This document shows positions 55,604 through 62,476 of a DNA stretch of 64,000 nt, in pieces. The first letter of the stretch is position 1; each line of letters begins with the position of its first letter. The notes beneath the pieces are model-generated. The model did not search any database. It was not told the DNA's origin and was given only the letters and a program-made list of their open reading frames with translations. The position numbers and the translations under genes were made by a program. Source of the DNA: Clostridiales bacterium (GTDB taxonomy: Bacteria > Bacillota > Clostridia > Oscillospirales > Oscillospiraceae); assembly GCA_902363045.1 (NCBI GenBank), contig CABIYX010000001.1, forward strand, positions 197,937-261,936, given 5' to 3'.

Positions 55604-55709
55604 TTAAATTAGGAATTAGGAATGAGGAATTAGGAATTTTGGTGTGCGCCGGATCTCTGAGCAAGAGAGGGACCATCCGGCATCGGATTATTCCTGATTC
55701 CTAATTTGC
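55604..55709. mobile_element. Small MITE-like element with terminal inverted repeats
   Basis: The left end has tandem TTAGGAA/GAGGAAT units (AATTAGGAATTAGGAATG...), and the right end has their complement, ATTCCTGATTCCTAATTT. An inner pair GCCGGAT and ATCCGGC lies between. The whole 105-bp segment could fold into one long stem. It lies between two minus-strand genes and encodes nothing. Confidence 0.55.
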
Positions 55710-55710
55710 C

Positions 55711-56958
55711 TTAGTCGTACCGCAGCGCGTCGATGGGGTTCAGCTTCGCCGCCTTATTGGCGGGCAGATAGCCGAACAGCACGCCAATCCCAACGGAGAC
55801 GCCGAAGCTGATGGCCACGGAGCCGAAGGTGGGGGCGGCGGAGAAGGTGGCCCCACCCCCCATCTGGGCGGCCAGCATCCCGCCCAGCAGTGCGCCCACG
55901 CCGGTGGCCAGCAGATAGCCCAGGGCGATGCCCAGCAGCCCGCCGATGGCGGAGGTGGTCCCCGCCTCGATGACGAACTGGCGGCGGATGTCCTTCCGTT
56001 TGGCCCCCAGGGATTTGCGGATGCCGATCTCCCGGGTGCGCTCGGTGACGGAGACCAGCATGATATTCATAATGCCGATGCCACCCACCAGCAGGGAAAT
56101 GGCGGCGATGGCCACCAGCACGCCGATGGCCACGCCCATCATGGCGTTGATGAGGTTGGCCTGCTCCTCCATGGTCTGGGTGAAATAGGCGTCCGTGTCC
56201 CCCTGGAAGCGGTCATAGAGCATACTGTCGATGATCTCCTTGGCCTGGGCGGCGGTCTCGCCGGAGGTACTGGTAAAAATATACAGGGTCACATACCGGG
56301 CGCCCATGAGTTCCAGGGCGTTTTCGTAGGGTATGTAGATCTGGTCGTCCGGTCCGCCCTTCAGCATCTCGCCGGTGCTCAGCTGATCCAGCACGCCGAT
56401 GACGGTGTAGGACGCGCCGTTGATGGACAGCGTCTGGCCCAGGGCGTCCCCCTGAAAAGCCTCCTGGGCCAGATAGGCCCCGATGACGCACACGTTGTTC
56501 CGGCGCTCCACGTCCAGAAAGGAGAGGAACCGCCCGGCGGTCAGCTTCTGCCCCCCGTCCATGGTGGCCTGGGTCTCATTTTTGAACATGACCTCGCTGA
56601 CACCGTACAGCTGGGTCTTGTCGAATTTTTCATCCCCCCGGCGCAGGGTGGCCTGGAAGGAGACATAGGGGGAGACGCCGGTGAGGACATCAGGGTGCTC
56701 CTCTACCAGCTGGTACATATCGTCCGGGTCCAGGTCCATGGTGGAGCCGTCGCCCCGGCCCCACACATAGGTCTGCATCATATTGACCCCCAGCTTCTCC
56801 ACCTGTTCATCCACCATCCCCTGCACCCCATTGCCCAGGGCCAGGATGACGATGACCGAGGCCACGCCGATGATGATGCCCAGCATGGTCAGCAGGGAGC
56901 GCATCTTGCTGGTGGTCAGGGACTTCAGCGCCAGGCGGAAGGACTGTCCAAAGTTCAT
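55711..56958 (-). CDS. MacB/FtsX-type ABC transporter permease
   Basis: A 415-residue permease: first helix at about 21-43 (LLTMLGIIIGVASVIVILALG), a large extracellular MacB domain (about 45-280), then three helices (about 287-307, 340-360, 378-400). The motif SVTERTREIGIRKSLGAKRKDI couples to the ATPase. With the ATPase and the adaptor it makes a tripartite-like exporter for peptides, antibiotics or siderophores. Its start overlaps the ATPase stop (ATGA). Confidence 0.95.
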   Translation of the reverse strand: MNFGQSFRLALKSLTTSKMRSLLTMLGIIIGVASVIVILALGNGVQGMVDEQVEKLGVNMMQTYVWGRGDGSTMDLDPDDMYQLVEEHPDVLTGVSPYVSFQATLRRGDEKFDKTQLYGVSEVMFKNETQATMDGGQKLTAGRFLSFLDVERRNNVCVIGAYLAQEAFQGDALGQTLSINGASYTVIGVLDQLSTGEMLKGGPDDQIYIPYENALELMGARYVTLYIFTSTSGETAAQAKEIIDSMLYDRFQGDTDAYFTQTMEEQANLINAMMGVAIGVLVAIAAISLLVGGIGIMNIMLVSVTERTREIGIRKSLGAKRKDIRRQFVIEAGTTSAIGGLLGIALGYLLATGVGALLGGMLAAQMGGGATFSAAPTFGSVAISFGVSVGIGVLFGYLPANKAAKLNPIDALRYD

Positions 56959-57710
56959 ACCGCTCCCTCCTGTTCCGCCCCGTCCGCCTCCGGCTCCTCA
57001 TCGGGCTGGACCACAGCCCGGGGGTCGTGGGCGTCTCCGTCATAGATGATCCTGCCGTCCTGAAGGCGGATGATCCGGTCGGCCCGGACGGCGATGGAGT
57101 TGTCGTGGGTGATGAGCACCACCGTGTCCCCCTCCCGATTCAGCTTTTTTAAAAAGCCAAGCACCTCCCGGCCGGTGCGGGAATCCAGCGCGCCGGTGGG
57201 CTCATCGGCCAGGATCACCGAGGGGCTGCCCGCCAGGGCTCGGGCGATGGAGACACGCTGCTGCTGGCCGCCGGAGAGCTGGGAGGGCAGGTGCTTCCGC
57301 TTGTCCGCCAGCCCAACCCGCTCCAGGGAGTGGATGGCCCGGTTCCGGCGCTCCTCCGCCGGGACCCCGGCATACAGCAGGGGCAGCTCCACGTTTTCCA
57401 GCACAGACAGCTTGGGGATCAGATTGTACTGCTGGAAGATAAAACCCAGCATTTTGTTTCGGATCTCCGCCTGCTGGTCGTCATCCATGGTGGACACGTC
57501 CACGCCTCCCAGGTGGTAGGAGCCGGAGGTGGGTACATCCAGACAGCCAATGATGTTCATGGCGGTGGACTTGCCTGAGCCGGAGGAGCCCACGATGGCT
57601 ACGAACTCCCCCTGGTCGATGGAGAGGCTGACGCCGTCTAGGGCGTGAACAGTCTCATCTCCCATGGGATAGATCTTATAGACGTCTTTCAGTTCGATCA
57701 GATGTGTCAC
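56955..57710 (-). CDS. ABC transporter ATP-binding protein (MacB/LolD type)
   Basis: A 251-residue ATPase: Walker A GSSGSGKS near 42, Q-loop QQYNLIP, signature [15 protein letters not shown], Walker [15 protein letters not shown]-loop ITHD. The C-terminal tail is acidic. Middle gene of the operon: adaptor, ATPase, permease. Confidence 0.96.
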   Translation of the reverse strand: MTHLIELKDVYKIYPMGDETVHALDGVSLSIDQGEFVAIVGSSGSGKSTAMNIIGCLDVPTSGSYHLGGVDVSTMDDDQQAEIRNKMLGFIFQQYNLIPKLSVLENVELPLLYAGVPAEERRNRAIHSLERVGLADKRKHLPSQLSGGQQQRVSIARALAGSPSVILADEPTGALDSRTGREVLGFLKKLNREGDTVVLITHDNSIAVRADRIIRLQDGRIIYDGDAHDPRAVVQPDEEPEADGAEQEGAV

Positions 57711-57715
57711 GGAGC

Positions 57716-59356
57716 TCAGCCTCCCGAAGCCATCACGGCGGTGGAGCCGGCGGAGCCGTCTGTTGACTGGATGGGCACCAGGACAGTCTCCCCCTCCTCC
57801 AGGCCGGATAGGATCTCCACATAGTCCTGGCTGCTGCTGCCCAGCTCCACCTGACGGGTCTCCAGCTTGGCGGGGTCCAGCACGGAGCCGTCCTCCCCCA
57901 GGGCCCCCTCTTGTGCCACCAGAACAGTATTGCCGCCGGAGACGGCGGGGGTGGGGACACAGAGGACCTGCTGCGCCTGCTCCACGATGATGTCGGCGGA
58001 CACGTTCATACCGGGGTTGAGGGCGCCGTACTCGGAGAGCAGAATGGTGACCGGATAGGTGGTGAAGCCGTCGGTGGTGGTCCCGTTGATGTTCACCTTC
58101 TCAACGGTGCCCAGGAAGGTCTCGCCGGGCAGGGCCTCGGCAGTGATTTCCACGCTCTGCCCGGGCTGGATCTTGCCGATGTCCAGCTCGCTGACGTTCA
58201 TTTTCAGCTCCAGCTGCTCCAGGTCGTAGATCACGGCCAGCGCCCCGGACTCGCTGCCGTCCAGCTGATCCCCGGCCTTCAGATTCTTTTCGATGACCGT
58301 GCCGGAGATGGGGGATGTGATGGTGTAGTTCTCCAGGACCTCCTGAGCGCTCTGAAGGGAGAGCTGCGCGTTCTGGAGGGAGAGTGCGGCGTTTTGCAGG
58401 GCAGTCTCCGCGGCGGAGCCGCCCAGCGTGACCAGATGATCCCCGCCGGAGACCCGGCTGCCCACTGAGACATTCAGGGCGGTGACCTCGCCCCCGGCCT
58501 GAGCGGTGATGGTCTGGCTCAGGCGGGCCTCAAAGGCGCCGCCCGCGGCGCAGGAGACGGTCCCAACTTTGGCGGTGGCGCTGGTGGCCTCGGTGAGCGC
58601 GCCGGGGTTGTTCACCCGGATCTTCACTTGACGGACCAGGGCGCCGCCGCTGCCCACCTGATCTGCCCCGGCCACATACTCCACGGTGCCGGGCAGGGTC
58701 TCCAGGGTGCCCGCCAGGGTGACCTGGGCGCTCTGTCCCACGGAGATCCGGGCCGCGTCGGCGGACTGGAAGGGGAGGGTGAGGGTCATGGAGGATGTGT
58801 CGGAGATGTCCGCGATGGGGGAGCCGGCGGAGACCGTGTCCCCCTTCTTCACATACAGCTTTTGCACCACGCCGGAGCCGGAGGCCCGGGGATGCAGCCC
58901 GTCCGCGGTGCTGTCATAGGTCAGCTGGGCCTGCTGGACGGCCAGCTGGGCCTGCTCCAGCGCGGTGGCGGCGCTGCCTGGATCGATGCGGTAGAGCAGC
59001 TGTCCCTTTTCCACCCGGTCGCCGTCCTGGAAGGGAGCCTCCAGGATCTCGCCGGAAACCAGCGCCCCCACCTGATAGGACTCAATGGGGGTCATAGTGC
59101 CTGAGCCGTCCACCGAGACGGTCAGGTCCTGCCGCTGTACGGGGACGGGCTGATACTGCCCGGAGGAGGCTGCGGGGCCGCCAAAGAGCAGGGGGCGCAG
59201 GAGCAGGAGGAGGACCCCTGCCGCGGCGAGGATCAGGACCAGCCGCTTGAGCCATTTTTTGCGCTTTTTGGGGAGCTGGAAGCGGGAGGTGGAGGAGAGC
59301 CGCTCCGGGGCCTCCGGCTGTACCGGCGCTTCCGGGGTGAGTTGTGTGGTTTCCAT
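57716..59356 (-). CDS. HlyD/MacA-type efflux adaptor
   Basis: A 546-residue membrane-fusion protein: one N-terminal helix (about 37-58), a barrel-sandwich (VGALVSGEILEAPFQDGDRVEKGQLLYRID), a second lipoyl-like insertion (GSGVVQKLYVKKGDTVSAGSPIADI), a long helical hairpin, and a beta barrel. Two nested lipoyl-like motifs make it longer than typical MacA. AGGAG lies 8 bases before the ATG. First gene of the operon, downstream of the MerR-type promoter at 59511-59541. Confidence 0.93.
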   Translation of the reverse strand: METTQLTPEAPVQPEAPERLSSTSRFQLPKKRKKWLKRLVLILAAAGVLLLLLRPLLFGGPAASSGQYQPVPVQRQDLTVSVDGSGTMTPIESYQVGALVSGEILEAPFQDGDRVEKGQLLYRIDPGSAATALEQAQLAVQQAQLTYDSTADGLHPRASGSGVVQKLYVKKGDTVSAGSPIADISDTSSMTLTLPFQSADAARISVGQSAQVTLAGTLETLPGTVEYVAGADQVGSGGALVRQVKIRVNNPGALTEATSATAKVGTVSCAAGGAFEARLSQTITAQAGGEVTALNVSVGSRVSGGDHLVTLGGSAAETALQNAALSLQNAQLSLQSAQEVLENYTITSPISGTVIEKNLKAGDQLDGSESGALAVIYDLEQLELKMNVSELDIGKIQPGQSVEITAEALPGETFLGTVEKVNINGTTTDGFTTYPVTILLSEYGALNPGMNVSADIIVEQAQQVLCVPTPAVSGGNTVLVAQEGALGEDGSVLDPAKLETRQVELGSSSQDYVEILSGLEEGETVLVPIQSTDGSAGSTAVMASGG

Positions 59357-59613
59357 GGCATTGACTCCTTACTATGTACAGATGTCCGGAGCGCCGGACG
59401 CGGGCAGGCCGGGACAGCGTGCCCTGAGAGATGTCTCTATCTTACCGCGGGGGGATTAGCTTTCCCGAAAGAAAGGCTTAAATTTTCATTAAATTTTGCC
59501 CGGCGGCTTTACAGTACACCTTCCACCTGGGGGAAGGTCAAGGGGAAAATGGGTGAAAAACAGAACTTTTTTCGCCTCTCTGTTTTGTACAATGTTTTGG
59601 TGTTAGCGACAAA
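59357..59613. other. Gap between the efflux operon and integrase
   Basis: Holds the MerR-type promoter and, to the right, 70 bp after the integrase stop. The left attachment site of the integrated element is expected here, but no core sequence can be identified without the other end. Confidence 0.5.
59511..59541 (-). promoter_or_regulatory. MerR-type promoter with 19-bp spacer and dyad operator
   Basis: Minus-strand TTGACC (59536-59541), a 19-bp spacer and TACTGT (59511-59516). The spacer holds the dyad ACCTTCC...GGAAGGT (59518-59538). An over-long spacer with this dyad is the hallmark of MerR-family activated promoters. It points at the adaptor-ABC operon, whose start is about 140 nt downstream. 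The regulator is not in the window. Confidence 0.75.
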
Positions 59614-60651
59614 TCATGCGATTTTGTAGAGCTCCTGGCGGAGGTAGTCCAGGCTGATATGGGTATAGTGCTCGGTGACGTCCTTATTGGCGTGGCCCAT
59701 CATGCGCTTGATGGCCAGCTCATCGGCGCCGGCCTGGTGCAGGCGGCTCGCGAAGGTATGGCGGCACCAATGGGGCGTTGCTCCGGCGGCGCCGATCTGC
59801 TCCATGAGGGCGGTGAACCGGGCCCGGAACACCTGGGTGGAGACGGCGTGACCGGACGGATCGCAGATAATCCGCTCTCCGTTTTGTGCCAGGCGGGCGG
59901 CGAGATAGGGCTTGATTTTGGGGTGGACCGGGACGATCCTGTCCCGGCCTGCGGCGGTTTTCATGCCGCCCTGGAGGTAGTCTCCGTCGGCATGGTAGGA
60001 GAATCTGGTGAGGGCCAGAAACTCAGAGATCCGGAATCCGGTATAGCACAGGATCAGGACGGCGTCCGCCCAGGGATCGCCGGAGGCAGCCAGCTGCTCC
60101 AATTTTTTGAGCTGGAGGTCGCTCAGGACCCCCTTTTCCTGTTTAGCCTGAACCGATGGCATTCGTATGAACTGGGAATAGTCCTTGATGATGATGTCTC
60201 GCTCCATGGCAAACCGGAAGAGAGCAGAGATCAAGCTCTTGTCATTTTGGATGCTGGACTTGGAGAGCCCGTCGGCCTCGTCCTGGTCGATGATCTGCTG
60301 CAAGTCGTCGATGGTGATGCGCCTGACTTTTTTATCCGCCAGGGCTGAGACTCTGCCCCATGCCGCCCGGTGGGAGGAGACGGAGGCGGGACCCAGCCGG
60401 GGATATTCCCGGCTGCTCCATAGGTCATAGACCTGTTGGAGGGTGTAGTCGATGGCCTCAGTGGCCGGGGCAGAGTGGGTGCGGCACCACTCATCCAGCG
60501 CGGCCTGGGCGTCGCTGGCCTTGGCGTGGTAGGAGAGATACCTCTGCCGGATCCGGCCCCGCTGGGTGCGGTAAGGGATCCGGACCGCCCAGGGGCGGCG
60601 GCGGTTGCCGGAGAGCTTGACGATACTCCCGGTACCATTGGCTCGCTTCAT
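59614..60651 (-). CDS. int: Tyrosine-recombinase integrase
   Basis: A 345-residue site-specific recombinase. It has an N-terminal Arm-binding-like region (GSIVKLSGNRRRPWAVRIPYRT), a SAM-like core-binding domain (65-165), and the catalytic domain with Arg207 (TGFRISE), Lys231, His294-x-x-Arg297 (TPHWCRHTF), His320 (MGHANKD) and Tyr329 (EHYTHI). All six catalytic residues are present, so it should be active. GGAGG lies 7 bases before ATG 60651. It marks one end of an integrated element that continues past the right edge. Confidence 0.95.
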   Translation of the reverse strand: MKRANGTGSIVKLSGNRRRPWAVRIPYRTQRGRIRQRYLSYHAKASDAQAALDEWCRTHSAPATEAIDYTLQQVYDLWSSREYPRLGPASVSSHRAAWGRVSALADKKVRRITIDDLQQIIDQDEADGLSKSSIQNDKSLISALFRFAMERDIIIKDYSQFIRMPSVQAKQEKGVLSDLQLKKLEQLAASGDPWADAVLILCYTGFRISEFLALTRFSYHADGDYLQGGMKTAAGRDRIVPVHPKIKPYLAARLAQNGERIICDPSGHAVSTQVFRARFTALMEQIGAAGATPHWCRHTFASRLHQAGADELAIKRMMGHANKDVTEHYTHISLDYLRQELYKIA

Positions 60652-60700
60652 GTTAGGGCCTCCCTTCAAAACAGATGTTCTAGTACAAAGTTTTTGAGAA

Positions 60701-60723
60701 GCCGCCCGGTGGGCGGCTTTTTT
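60701..60723 (+). terminator. Terminator preceding the toxin array
   Basis: Arms GCCGCCC and GGGCGGC, then TTTTTT, directly before palindrome 1, matching the unit-end pattern of the array. Confidence 0.8.
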
Positions 60724-60724
60724 C

Positions 60725-60748
60725 AAATCGGCAAGCGCTTGCCGATTT
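60725..60748. repeat. Palindrome 1
   Basis: 24-bp perfect palindrome with core CGGCAAGCGCTTGCCG between AAAT and ATTT. Confidence 0.85.
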
Positions 60749-60761
60749 GACATTTGTATGG

Positions 60762-60790
60762 TTGCGCTGCGGCGAAAAGTGTGGTATTCT
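60762..60790 (+). promoter_or_regulatory. Toxin promoter, unit 1
   Basis: TTGCGC, 17-bp spacer, TATTCT with extended-10 TG one base upstream. Conserved in every unit. Confidence 0.8.
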
Positions 60791-60879
60791 GTCTTTGGCA
60801 CTGCCAGCAAACGGCAGGCGGTTGGCCCCCGACAGGGGGCAGCTTCTGTCCCCTGATCTGCGGAAAGGGGGGCTGCCCA

Positions 60880-60966
60880 ATGGTTACATATTCCGATCTG
60901 ATCCAGACCGGCATTTTAGTCGTTGGCATTATCGGCCTCTTTATGATGGCCAATAAAAAGAAGTAA
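60880..60966 (+). CDS. Holin-like type I toxin peptide, unit 1 (28 aa)
   Basis: A 28-residue peptide beginning MVTYSDLIQ, with one hydrophobic helix (ILVVGIIGLFMM) and a basic tail ANKKK, the form of the putative holin-like toxin family (TxpA/BsrG-like) that damages the membrane. Shine-Dalgarno AAAGGGGGG (60864-60872) is followed by GCTGCCC (60872-60878), which can pair with GGGCAGC at 60837-60843, hiding the ribosome site in the full-length mRNA. Confidence 0.85.
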   Translation: MVTYSDLIQTGILVVGIIGLFMMANKKK

Positions 60967-61002
60967 CCGCCCCAGGCTCCAACCAAGGCGGTTACTTCTT
61001 TT
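60954..61002. terminator. Bidirectional hairpin, unit 1
   Basis: Arms AAGAAGTAACCGCC and GGCGGTTACTTCTT, with A-run left and T-run right. The left arm covers the toxin stop codon. Ends the antisense RNA on the minus strand and perhaps the toxin mRNA. Confidence 0.8.
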
Positions 61003-61047
61003 AAGTAATTGATCTGGGGCCAACCGTCTGCCGGCAGCGCCCTTTTC
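60954..61047 (-). ncRNA. Predicted antisense antitoxin RNA, unit 1
   Basis: About 94 nt, from the minus-strand promoter at 61054-61082 to the hairpin over the toxin stop codon. It is fully complementary to the 3' part of the toxin mRNA, the arrangement of RatA and SR4 antitoxins. Confidence 0.7.
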
Positions 61048-61053
61048 ATGTTC

Positions 61054-61082
61054 AGTATAACCGCCTGGTGTTCGATTGTCAA
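61054..61082 (-). promoter_or_regulatory. Antisense RNA promoter, unit 1
   Basis: TTGACA, 17-bp spacer, TATACT: near-consensus and stronger than the toxin promoter. Confidence 0.88.
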
Positions 61083-61084
61083 GT

Positions 61085-61112
61085 CCGCCCCGAGCCGGGG
61101 CGGGCTTTTTTC
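61085..61112 (+). terminator. GC-rich terminator, unit 1
   Basis: Arms GCCCCG and CGGGGC within CCGCCCC...GGGGCGG, then TTTTTT; reading past the antisense promoter to this point would make the toxin mRNA overlap the whole antisense RNA. Confidence 0.8.
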
Positions 61113-61136
61113 AAATCGGCAAGCGCTTGCGGATTT
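61113..61136. repeat. Palindrome 2
   Basis: Core CGGCAAGCGCTTGCGG; identical to palindrome 1 except for one unpaired change. Confidence 0.8.
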
Positions 61137-61149
61137 GACATTTGTATGG

Positions 61150-61178
61150 TTGCGCTGCGGCGAAAAGTGTGGTATTCT
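61150..61178 (+). promoter_or_regulatory. Toxin promoter, unit 2
   Basis: TTGCGC, 17-bp spacer, TATTCT with extended-10 TG. Confidence 0.8.
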
Positions 61179-61267
61179 GACCTTGGCGCTGCCAGACAGC
61201 AGCGGTCAGCCCTTCCTCTGGAGGGCAGCTTCTTTGCCCTCTGATCTTGTGAAAGGGGGGCTGCCCA

Positions 61268-61351
61268 ATGGTTACATACTCTGACTTGATTCAGATTGGT
61301 ATTCTCATTGTTGGTATTATCGGTCTCTTTATGAGCCATAAAAAGAAGTGA
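61268..61351 (+). CDS. Holin-like type I toxin peptide, unit 2 (27 aa)
   Basis: 27 residues: MVTYSDLIQIG, hydrophobic ILIVGIIGLFM, tail SHKKK. One residue shorter than units 1 and 4, with many silent differences, so the copy is old and under coding constraint. GGGCAGC (61223-61229) can pair with GCTGCCC (61260-61266), again hiding GAAAGGGGGG. Confidence 0.85.
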   Translation: MVTYSDLIQIGILIVGIIGLFMSHKKK

Positions 61352-61429
61352 CCGCCGGCACCCTGACAAGTACGGCGATCACTTCAAAGTCATAATTCAG
61401 GGCTGACCGTGTTTGGCAACGCCCTTTTC
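61339..61429 (-). ncRNA. Predicted antisense antitoxin RNA, unit 2
   Basis: About 91 nt, from the promoter at 61436-61464 to the hairpin with arms GAAGTGACCGCC and GGCGATCACTTC (61345-61385). Confidence 0.68.
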
Positions 61430-61435
61430 ATGTTC

Positions 61436-61464
61436 AGTATAACCGCCTGATGTTCGATTGTCAA
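61436..61464 (-). promoter_or_regulatory. Antisense RNA promoter, unit 2
   Basis: TTGACA, 17-bp spacer, TATACT. Confidence 0.88.
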
Positions 61465-61466
61465 GT

Positions 61467-61494
61467 CCGTCCCGAGCCGGGGGCGGGCTTTTTT
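61467..61494 (+). terminator. GC-rich terminator, unit 2
   Basis: CCCGAGCCGGGGGCGGG stem followed by CTTTTTT. Confidence 0.75.
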
Positions 61495-61495
61495 C

Positions 61496-61519
61496 AAATC
61501 CGACAGCGCTGTCGGATTT
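61496..61519. repeat. Palindrome 3
   Basis: Core CCGACAGCGCTGTCGG; outer pairs differ from palindromes 1 and 2, yet pairing is kept. Confidence 0.85.
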
Positions 61520-61533
61520 GAGACTTGGAGTGG

Positions 61534-61562
61534 TTGCGCTGCGGCGAAAAGTGTGGTATCCT
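61534..61562 (+). promoter_or_regulatory. Toxin promoter, unit 3
   Basis: TTGCGC, 17-bp spacer, TATCCT (weaker -10 than the others). Confidence 0.72.
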
Positions 61563-61651
61563 GTCTTTGGCGCTGCCAGCAAACGGCAGGCGGTTGGCCC
61601 CTCCATCCCGGAGGGGACTTCTTGCCCCCTCCAGTGAGAGGGGGTGGTGCT

Positions 61652-61738
61652 ATGGTTACATATTCAGATCTGTTTCAGTTCTGTCTTGTGGTTATCGGCA
61701 TCATTGGTCTGGTTCTCCAGATCACAAAAAAGAAGTGA
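61652..61738 (+). CDS. Holin-like type I toxin peptide, unit 3 (28 aa)
   Basis: The most divergent copy: MVTYSDLFQFC, hydrophobic LVVIGIIGLVL, tail QITKKK. Its leader differs too. CCCCCTC (61625-61631) can pair with GAGGGGG just before the gene, replacing the GGGCAGC/GCTGCCC pairing of other units while still hiding the ribosome site. Confidence 0.82.
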   Translation: MVTYSDLFQFCLVVIGIIGLVLQITKKK

Positions 61739-61820
61739 CCGCCGTTCCCCTTCCAAAAGTTCGGCGATCACTTCAATGACTTAAGACAGGGGCCAACCGT
61801 CTGCCGGCAGCGCCCTTTTC
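61725..61820 (-). ncRNA. Predicted antisense antitoxin RNA, unit 3
   Basis: About 96 nt, from the promoter at 61827-61855 to the hairpin with arms GAAGTGACCGCC and GGCGATCACTTC (61732-61774), followed by a T-run on the minus strand. Confidence 0.68.
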
Positions 61821-61826
61821 ATGTTC

Positions 61827-61855
61827 AGTATAACCGCCTAATGTTCGATTGTCAA
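61827..61855 (-). promoter_or_regulatory. Antisense RNA promoter, unit 3
   Basis: TTGACA, 17-bp spacer, TATACT. Confidence 0.88.
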
Positions 61856-61858
61856 GTC

Positions 61859-61884
61859 CGTCCCGAGCTGGGGGCGGGCTTTTT
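61859..61884 (+). terminator. GC-rich terminator, unit 3
   Basis: CCCGAGCTGGGGGCGGG followed by CTTTTT; the insert begins directly after it. Confidence 0.65.
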
Positions 61885-61899
61885 GATTTCCTTAGTCTC

Positions 61900-62005
61900 T
61901 ATAAAACTAAAAGCCCTTGGGTTCGGCACTTCCCTTATCGTGGGAGGCTTACTGCCAAGGGCTTAATGGGTACAACAGGGAGGTGGCGGAAACCACATTT
62001 GTTGT
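61900..62005 (-). ncRNA. Candidate small RNA in the 206-bp insert
   Basis: A minus-strand promoter, TTGACA (62035-62040), 17-bp spacer, TAATAT (62012-62017), precedes a sequence that can fold into GTACAACA/TGTTGTAC. It ends in a strong stem AAGCCCTTGG...CCAAGGGCTT (61911-61964) followed by TTAGTTTT. Promoter, size and terminator resemble a type I antitoxin RNA, but no toxin gene faces it. Confidence 0.6.
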
Positions 62006-62011
62006 ACACTA

Positions 62012-62040
62012 ATATTATGCCTTGACAATGAGATTGTCAA
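62012..62040 (-). promoter_or_regulatory. Promoter of the insert small RNA
   Basis: TTGACA, 17-bp spacer, TAATAT. The -35 lies in the perfect inverted repeat TTGACAATGAGATTGTCAA (62022-62040). Confidence 0.72.
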
Positions 62041-62090
62041 CCAGGTTTCTATATTTTTAGTTAGATTGACAACAGAATTTTGGAGTACGC

Positions 62091-62114
62091 AAATCCGACA
62101 GCGCTGTCGGATTT
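62091..62114. repeat. Palindrome 4
   Basis: Core CCGACAGCGCTGTCGG, identical to palindrome 3. Confidence 0.85.
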
Positions 62115-62128
62115 GAGACTTGGAGTGG

Positions 62129-62157
62129 TTGCGCTTCGGCGAAAAGTGTGGTATTCT
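62129..62157 (+). promoter_or_regulatory. Toxin promoter, unit 4
   Basis: TTGCGC, 17-bp spacer, TATTCT with extended-10 TG. Confidence 0.8.
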
Positions 62158-62246
62158 GTTTTTGGCGCTGCCAGCAAACGGCAGGCGGTTGGCCCCCGAC
62201 AGGGGGCAGTTTCTGTCCCCTGATCCACGGAAAGGGGGGCTGCCCA

Positions 62247-62333
62247 ATGGTTACATATTCCGATCTGATCCAGACCGGCATTTTAGTCGTTGGCATTATC
62301 GGCCTCTTTATGATGGCCAATAAAAAGAAGTAA
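62247..62333 (+). CDS. Holin-like type I toxin peptide, unit 4 (28 aa)
   Basis: Same peptide as unit 1, and nearly the same nucleotide sequence, pointing to a recent duplication or gene conversion across two intervening units. The leader pairing keeps a G-U wobble (GGGCAGT at 62204-62210 with GCTGCCC). Confidence 0.85.
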   Translation: MVTYSDLIQTGILVVGIIGLFMMANKKK

Positions 62334-62412
62334 CCGCCCTCACGACCAAATGAAGCGGTTACTTCTTTAAGTAATATCTTCGGGTCAACCGTCTGCCGGC
62401 AGCGCCCTTTTC
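62321..62412 (-). ncRNA. Predicted antisense antitoxin RNA, unit 4
   Basis: About 92 nt, from the promoter at 62419-62447 to the hairpin with arms AAAGAAGTAACCGC and GCGGTTACTTCTTT (to 62368). Confidence 0.68.
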
Positions 62413-62418
62413 ATGTTC

Positions 62419-62447
62419 AGTATAACCGCCTGATGTTCGATTGTCAA
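62419..62447 (-). promoter_or_regulatory. Antisense RNA promoter, unit 4
   Basis: TTGACA, 17-bp spacer, TATACT. Confidence 0.88.
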
Positions 62448-62451
62448 GTCC

Positions 62452-62475
62452 GTCCCGAGCCGGGGCGGCTTTTTT
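62452..62475 (+). terminator. GC-rich terminator, unit 4
   Basis: CCCGAGCCGGGGCGG stem then CTTTTTT. Confidence 0.75.
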
Positions 62476-62476
62476 C

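Noticed and set aside
61976..62000. Tiny minus-strand open frame (11 codons, Pro/Cys-rich) inside the insert small RNA
   Set aside because: No ribosome site and no hydrophobic segment; more likely part of the RNA stem.
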